Shown here: positions 54,767-64,000 of the stretch, one piece after another
Layout: each line of letters opens with the position of its first letter
Position numbering within the stretch: the stretch's first letter is position 1
Source: Kryptolebias marmoratus
Taxonomy: Eukaryota; Chordata; Actinopteri; Cyprinodontiformes; Rivulidae
Length of the DNA: 64,000 nucleotides
Reading direction: 5' to 3'
NCBI RefSeq assembly: GCF_001649575.2
Contig: NC_051436.1
Location: 14,494,905-14,558,904 of the forward strand
Notes under the pieces: generated by a model
What the model saw: the letters and a program-made list of their open reading frames with translations, nothing else
The model's database searches: none
What the model was told of the DNA's origin: nothing
Translations under genes and position numbers: made by a program

Positions 54767-55339
54767 GTGTCATTCAGGGGGAAAAATCGAACATTGCTTT
54801 TTATAGCTTTATGTTAGTTTGTGAAAGAGGCTATCGACTGTCTTGTTATATTGGGATGACTTTATTGGAAAGCAAACATTTTGTCAATGTGTTTTTTTTT
54901 TTTTAAAGCAAGATACAAATTTGAGAGACTTTGTCTCATTGTTTGGGAGCTTTTCTATACCTGCAGTTTGTGGGACTGTTCAGGATCTACAGTACCAAAG
55001 TGGAAACTGGTGAACCTATGACAGGCTAACGGGCTCACTTATTCATGGTGTGAAGTTATCCTATCCGTTTGACCATGCTGGATGGTCAAATGGATATTTT
55101 GTGGTCTTGTATAAAGTATTCATCAGTAGTCGGACTCTTTACCTGCTTTAGAAAAAGGAAAAAGGTCAGCATGCTTTCAACCAGGAGTGTTTTCTGACAG
55201 AAAAAGCCAAATGAATATCGACCCAAGATCCGGGCAACAGAGGAGCAGTTTTGACATCTGAATCAAATCTGAGCTTTCCTACAGAGTCAAACAAATGTAA
55301 TAGTGGGGATTTTGTAGCAACAAACATCGACTTTCATTC

Positions 55340-55690
55340 TTCTTCTTTTTCTTTAAGCAGTTCCCTTTTCAGGGGTCTCCACAGCGAGTCCTTCTCCTCC
55401 GTCTAACTCTGTCTTCTCTGTCCTCACTCCAACTACCTCCATGCCCTCTTTAACTGCATCCATATGTCTCCTCTTTGTTTCTAACATCCTTCTACCAATA
55501 TACCCACTGTCCCTCCTCTGGACATATCCAAACCATTTCAGTCTGGCCTCTCTAACTTTATTTCCCAGTCCTTCAACCTGTGCTGTACCTCTGATGACCT
55601 CATTCCTAATCCTGTACATCCTTGTCCCTCCCAAGGAGAACCTCGGCATCTTCAGCTCTGCCACTTCCAGTTCTGTCTCCTGTCTTTGAC
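55340..55690 (-). pseudogene. RTE-type LINE reverse transcriptase C-terminal fragment with 3' tail
   Basis: The minus-strand frame (55,664-55,353) includes RIRNEVIRGTAQV, KVREARLKWFGYVQRRDSGY and IGRRMLE, the conserved end of RTE-like reverse transcriptases (RIRNE.IR.., RLRWYGHV.RRD). It is followed by the family's 3' end, GTGGAGACCCCTGAAAAGGG and an (AAGAAG)-type tail at 55,335-55,350. Strongly 5' truncated. Confidence 0.85.
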
Positions 55691-56111
55691 TTTCAGACTG
55701 TTTCTCAAACCATGAACAACAGTGTTGCTATGTTGCTACACAAATGTCTGACTTTTGAGGTCAAAACAAACTGCTGTTCGATTAAAAAAACTCATCAGAA
55801 CCGTTGGTGGGTTACAGGTTCTCTAAAATCAGATGTCTAAAATTACAGTTTTAGTGGCTAATTTTAATACCACAGTAACATAAACAAAACTAACTTAGTC
55901 TTTATGCAACCTAAAAGATAACTTTGGTTATAATATATAGATTTGTACAAGGAGATAGTTCACAAGACAACCAAAGGTTTTCTTTTTTCCATCAGTGTAT
56001 TGTATTTTTGTGGCTTACCTCTGTAAAGAGAGATGAAATGTTTCTAAAAAAAAATGCCCCTCCAGGGGCAAGCAAAGTGCTAATCTGCCTATGTTTGTGC
56101 GTTCCCAACAG

Positions 56112-56181
56112 GAGTTCTGCAAACGGCCCGAGTTCATCGTAGACGGAGCTTCTCGTACCGACATCTGTCAGGGAGCTCTGG
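56112..56181 (+). CDS. capn1: Calpain-1 catalytic subunit, coding exon 2
   Basis: Residues 87-109 plus one base: [20 protein letters not shown] then GAL. The 70-bp length and phases (0 in, 1 out) equal those of other vertebrate calpain genes as I remember them. Flanked by CCCAACAG and GTAAGT. It forms the start of protease core domain PC1. Confidence 0.96.
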
Positions 56182-56989
56182 GTAAGTGCCTGCGGGAGAC
56201 GGCTCGTCTGTGTCAGGGTTGCTGTGCGATTCTGCTAGTGGAGGAAGAATACTTGTGCTCTGGTTAAATTTAAATATGGAGACTGCTGTAAGGAGCCATA
56301 GATGAGCAAGAACGTTGCTCATGAATAAGTAAAGGTCTCATCTCCTTTTCTCTTGAGTGCTATACAACATGACATTGTGGAGACACTGAACCTTTGATGA
56401 AACTGAAGCTATAATTAAGTCTACTCTACTGTTTTAAATTAACTAAATTTCAGTTTAGCATAAACTTTCATCACACTGCTGCAGGTCTAATTTAATTGGT
56501 TGTTTCTGGGAAACGGACGGGACAAAACGAGACGGTCATTTTAGCTTAAAGGAGTAAGGAAAGCACAGGTGTCTTAATGAGGGCTGGATTCCATTTATAA
56601 AAAGTTCTGCTTGTTAGCAGTTTGAAGGGGAAGGCTTGTCAAAACACCTGGGCTTTCCCTACTTTCGTGTCAGAAGGTTTGTCGTGAATTAGGCCCACGG
56701 GGAAGTGACTTTCCTATCTCCGCTCTGTTAAAAATATGCATACCCTTTAATGCTCACTAAATATTCGAACAAAACGGAGACAAAGAGGGAGAAAAAAGCA
56801 ACACAGTGGAAGATTTAACCTCGGGCGCCGACACGGCTAAGCTGGGGAAGAAGGCACAGCAGAGACTTTATTTCTAGAGAGATCTCAGGAAAAACAACAT
56901 CCCACAAAATCTTCTGGTTGCTCAATCGAGAACCTTCTGACCTACCAACTGGACATGTGGTTCTCCAGCTGCACAGAGGACACAGAAGA

Positions 56990-57130
56990 AATGCTGCGTT
57001 CCAGTAGTACTGGGAAATCGAAATTTTCAAGTTCCTCGTCGTAAACTTCAACTGGAACGCCCTCACAATTGGGACATCCCACTCGGAAAGTGGGAGCAAC
57101 TCCAACTACCCTCATTTAGGATTTCAAGAT
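56990..57130. repeat. MITE-like repeat with CTGCGTTCCAGT motif
   Basis: Opens ATGCTGCGTTCCAGTAGTAC and continues with GGGAAATCGAAATTTTC, CTGGAACGCCC and TCGGAAAGTGGGAG. Similar to fish miniature elements with TGCTGCGTTCCA ends and internal TCGGAA blocks. Boundaries uncertain. Confidence 0.4.
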
Positions 57131-57301
57131 GGCTGCTACTCGCAACTTAAGTAAACTGTTACTGTTTAATATTTGTTCTTCAAGTCGTTTTTGATATTTA
57201 ATCTCTCCTACAACTAGTACTTTAGTGTATATAGCAAGAAACAAAATGCTGTTTATTTGCACAATGTACGGTGTACAGCTCTGTTGTTGTCATTTTTTTA
57301 T

Positions 57302-57767
57302 TGTTGTCAGGATTTGGGGTTTCTTTTTGGTATAGTTGTTGTTGTTTCTTTTATTCTGTCATTTGGTTGTCTTTATGTTAGTTTTGTCTTCGTTCAGTCT
57401 GCATTTCTGTCATCATTCACTCGTCCTCTGTTACCACTTCTTTGCCTGCCACGCCCATCTCCACCTGCTCCTCGTTAGTTATCACTCACCTGTGCCCACT
57501 TCCCCTAAATTCCCTCTGCTTTTAAAACCTGCTCATTTCCTGCCTTTACTCACTGGTCTGTTGTCGTTTTCTCTCGTTGTCTGGTTCCCCTCATGTCTGC
57601 CTCTGGTGTTTGCCACGGTTTTGGATTTGGTTTTTGTTTTGGCTGTGTCTTCAGTCTTTTTTGTTTCTGTTTCTTTTTATTTTAAAGTATTTTATTTCCT
57701 GGAGTCAAAATGAGTCTGCGCATTGGGTTTGCTGCAGGCTCCACTCAACCTGATAATTTTGTAACAG
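57302..57767 (+). mobile_element. Solo LTR-like sequence (Ty3/gypsy style)
   Basis: Starts TGTCAGGATTTGGGG (57,305), has CCACGCCC, CACCTGCTCCTCGTTAGTTATC, a CTTTTAAAACC promoter-like block, TCATTTCCTGCCTTT, and a late T-rich segment with TTTATTTTAAAG, ending in TTTTGTAACA near 57,767. This order (TGT..., CACCTG..TCATTAG, TTTAAA.CC, T-rich polyadenylation region, ...ACA) is that of a frequent fish LTR. No internal retroelement genes are present, so it appears to be a solo LTR. Target duplication not resolved. Confidence 0.5.
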
Positions 57768-58039
57768 TGTGTAACAATGGCCAGCTGTAGCCATTTTACA
57801 TTTGCCACGTGTTTAGCATTTCAGAACAGCCAGAAAAAACCCCACAAAGGTTTAGTAATAAATGCGATTTTTAAACAAAAGTCTGTGTTCCTCCCATTTG
57901 CATTTGGTTAAAGCCTTGGTGGCTGAAGATTTTAAAGCTCCACCAGAACTAGAGACTTTTGTTTTTACTCTGTTACTGATAATTGTATGACAGTGTTGCC
58001 TGATTGTTTGTCTGATAAGCGTGTGTGTTCTTTTGTTAG

Positions 58040-58790
58040 TCTACCTTGACATGGACCTCAATATGTTTGTGGATGAGGAGAGAACAACTCTGTTCCCTGG
58101 CCCCCTTTTATCAGAGAGCAGAGGACCCATCAGCATATTATAACAACGCAACTAGCAGCCCTTCAACTAGCTCTATCCAGCCAAATGACTGTTTTAGTAA
58201 GGAACAGACATTGTTTTTAATAAAGTACATGCATGACCATGTGATGGACAACGAAGACCTGCCTAAAAACCTGGCAAAACTCAATGCTCGGCTTCGAACA
58301 GCCAAAGCAAACATAAAATTGTTGTGGTGAAAAACTAACAGGACACTTCAAGCAGACTTTCAGCCCTGATAAGGTTGCTAGGAAGTGGGTAACTCCTGCC
58401 AACGCATACAAACGTGTCAAAGACGAATCAGAAAACGACAAACAACAGGTTGAGGGATCGTTAGGTCCCAGTTTTATAAAGAAATAGATGAACTGATAGG
58501 AGCACAACACAACATTGTCTATCCAAAATCTCAAGGTGCAGTGGCCAGAAGCACGGGGGTAAAAGCAGTGGCCCAGCTCTCATTTCACCAGTGTCCAGCC
58601 CTAACACCCAACATCAACAAATTCCAATGCCATCCACAGCGTCCACCAACAGAATGAAGGCAGATGAAGTTGAGTTCTTCTTCCACTCTGAGGATCGCAG
58701 CCATCGCCATCATGAGGAAACCAAGGAGCGGCTCAGGTCGGCTCAACAGGGCTTCAAACTCCTGATGACCCAGATGCTGTGGAAAATGTA
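58040..58790 (+). pseudogene. Myb/SANT-like DNA-binding domain pseudogene
   Basis: A plus frame from 58,046 runs 94 codons and ends after LARLRTAKANIKLLW-like sequence; downstream, in other frames, come DKVARKWVTP-like sequence (58,368-58,397), AYKRVKDE (58,405), FYKEIDELIGAQHNIVYP-like sequence (58,475-58,530) and a trailing helix with SEDRSHRHHEETKERLRSAQ (58,683-58,745). Together these form a trihelix/MADF-like Myb/SANT domain protein of the type associated with Harbinger-family transposons or domesticated relatives. Stops between the blocks show it is broken. Its source gene is not identified. Confidence 0.6.
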
Positions 58791-59955
58791 GATTTCATGT
58801 GAAACTATAAATATTTGCATGTATATTTTTTTAAGTGAAACATTGAAACGGTTATTTCTCAGACTGATGTCTTTTGCACACGTATGACTACTTTTTCTTT
58901 TGTATTAAAAAGCTGAAACGGTCATAACTCAGACTTGCATCTTTTTACTTCACCATGGGCAAGAGTTACTTGAAACGGTTAATTTAACAGTATTGTAATT
59001 GTAATTAATGTCTTCTTTTTAATATCCGTTAATATTGCCACCATGTGTGTATTAAGTGGATCTGACAATCAGTTTCTCCCGCTGCCAGTTTAATTTCTTT
59101 GTCAAAGCCTCTCATGGGCAGCTTTATTGCAAAAGCATACCCATAAAAAATGGATCCCTTTGGAACATTTTGTTATAATGAAACCTTTGGAAACAACATT
59201 AGTCTTCTCTGGTGTCGTAGAATTGTCTGTTAGACGATCCATCAGCCTTTTTTTTTCAGAGGTGAACTTGTCGATTATCGGAAAAAGTATTTGTGACTCG
59301 AGCCGATGCATTTTTGTACATCACTGTTGGTATAAAAGTGGAGTCAGGCTGGGTTTTCTCAATAAGACATAAAACCAAAAAAGACAAAATAAGCAACAAG
59401 ACTAGCCCTGACCTTTTGACATTAACATTTTAAAAGTGCTGGTATGCAAACAGATAACCAGAAATCTCAACAAACTACGCTCATTTGAAAGCAGCTCTTG
59501 TCAACACTTCTGAGGCTCAGCTGAGCAGAACTGTCAAACACTAAGCCTGCTGTACGCCATCGTGCCTGCTCTCAAATGAGAGAAACTTTCTGTGGTGCAT
59601 TTCAACCGAAGTGGCTGCTGTAGCCCAAACCCACAGTGTGACTCGTGCTGACAGTGACTTAAGGTGGTTCTGAGTTCCAGGTCTTAATCTGTAGTCCGGT
59701 GCCTCTCCCATTTCTAGGAAGCTGAAGTTTCTGTAGTCATTGTTTGAGACTGTTAGCTTCACTGAGTTTCCAGCAGGTTTCATTTCATGACTTGTCTTCC
59801 TGTTCAAGTCTCTTCAGATATTAGCATTCAGCCTGTTATTTCCATGTCCAGTAACTTGCTTCTGTCTTCATGTTATTACACAGTCAAATGTACCATGATG
59901 TTAAAACTATTTTAATTTAATAGACTAAATCAAGACCATAAATTCTTTGTTTTAA

Positions 59956-64000
<4,045 letters not shown>

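Larger units (their letters stand above)
49927..56111 (+). other. capn1: CAPN1 intron after coding exon 1
   Basis: Bounded by the GTAAGG donor and the CCCAACAG acceptor. Contains the SINE at 50.65 kb, the inverted-repeat element at 51.1-51.7 kb, family D fragments at 51.84 and 52.1 kb, a poly-T tract (about 52,543-52,563), a Tc1-like element at 53.5-54.8 kb and an RTE-type LINE tail at 55.3-55.7 kb. No other gene is recognised. Confidence 0.85.

Noticed and set aside
57257..57713. Leucine- and phenylalanine-rich plus frames resembling membrane proteins
   Set aside because: T-rich LTR-like sequence read as hydrophobic residues; no signal of a real gene.

Overview
The window looks like vertebrate nuclear DNA, most probably from a ray-finned (teleost) fish. 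Coding exons are short and separated by AT-rich introns with GT/AG borders. Promoters are GC-rich and CpG-rich. The repeats are typical of fish: decayed Tc1-like transposons, hAT-like miniature elements, RTE/Rex-type LINE tails, a tRNA-headed SINE and many (GT)n and (AT)n runs. I cannot name the species.

Three protein-coding genes are supported. (1) PACS1 (minus strand) contributes only its first coding exon (26,088-26,236), inside a CpG-rich promoter at about 26.1-26.75 kb. Positions 1-26,087 contain no further recognisable PACS1 exon and are read as its first intron, or part of it; they hold transposon remnants and a few high-complexity stretches that could be conserved non-coding elements. 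(2) SF3B2 (minus strand, 31,644-41,829) is complete. I placed 22 coding exons whose junction phases all agree, giving an 865-residue SF3b subunit 2 of the U2 snRNP. (3) The 5' part of a calpain large subunit, best matching CAPN1 (plus strand), starts near 43.0 kb with a non-coding leader exon and has coding exons at 49,669-49,926, 56,112-56,181 and 59,963-60,081. The last one carries the catalytic cysteine. The gene runs off the right edge.

Layout: 1-26.1 kb is PACS1 intron 1; 26.1-26.8 kb the PACS1 promoter; 26.8-31.3 kb intergenic; 31.3-41.9 kb SF3B2; 41.9-43.0 kb a 1.2-kb head-to-head interval with ZNF143-, CTCF- and NRF1-like sites and a retroposon remnant; 43.0-64.0 kb CAPN1 exons and large repeat-rich introns. 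SF3B2 followed by PACS1 on the same strand is, from memory, also the arrangement on human 11q13, which supports the PACS1 call over PACS2.

The three genes do not form a pathway: SF3B2 acts in splicing, PACS1 in trans-Golgi/endosomal sorting and calpain-1 in calcium-dependent proteolysis. I found no convincing previously undescribed system. The most interesting items are a glutamine/lysine-rich insertion in SF3B2, a cluster of an unassigned roughly 291-bp tandem/dispersed repeat in the CAPN1 introns, an unassigned long-inverted-repeat element with a related copy in an SF3B2 intron, and a (TG)n tract directly after the PACS1 exon 1 splice donor. All repeat family names are from pattern recognition without database search.
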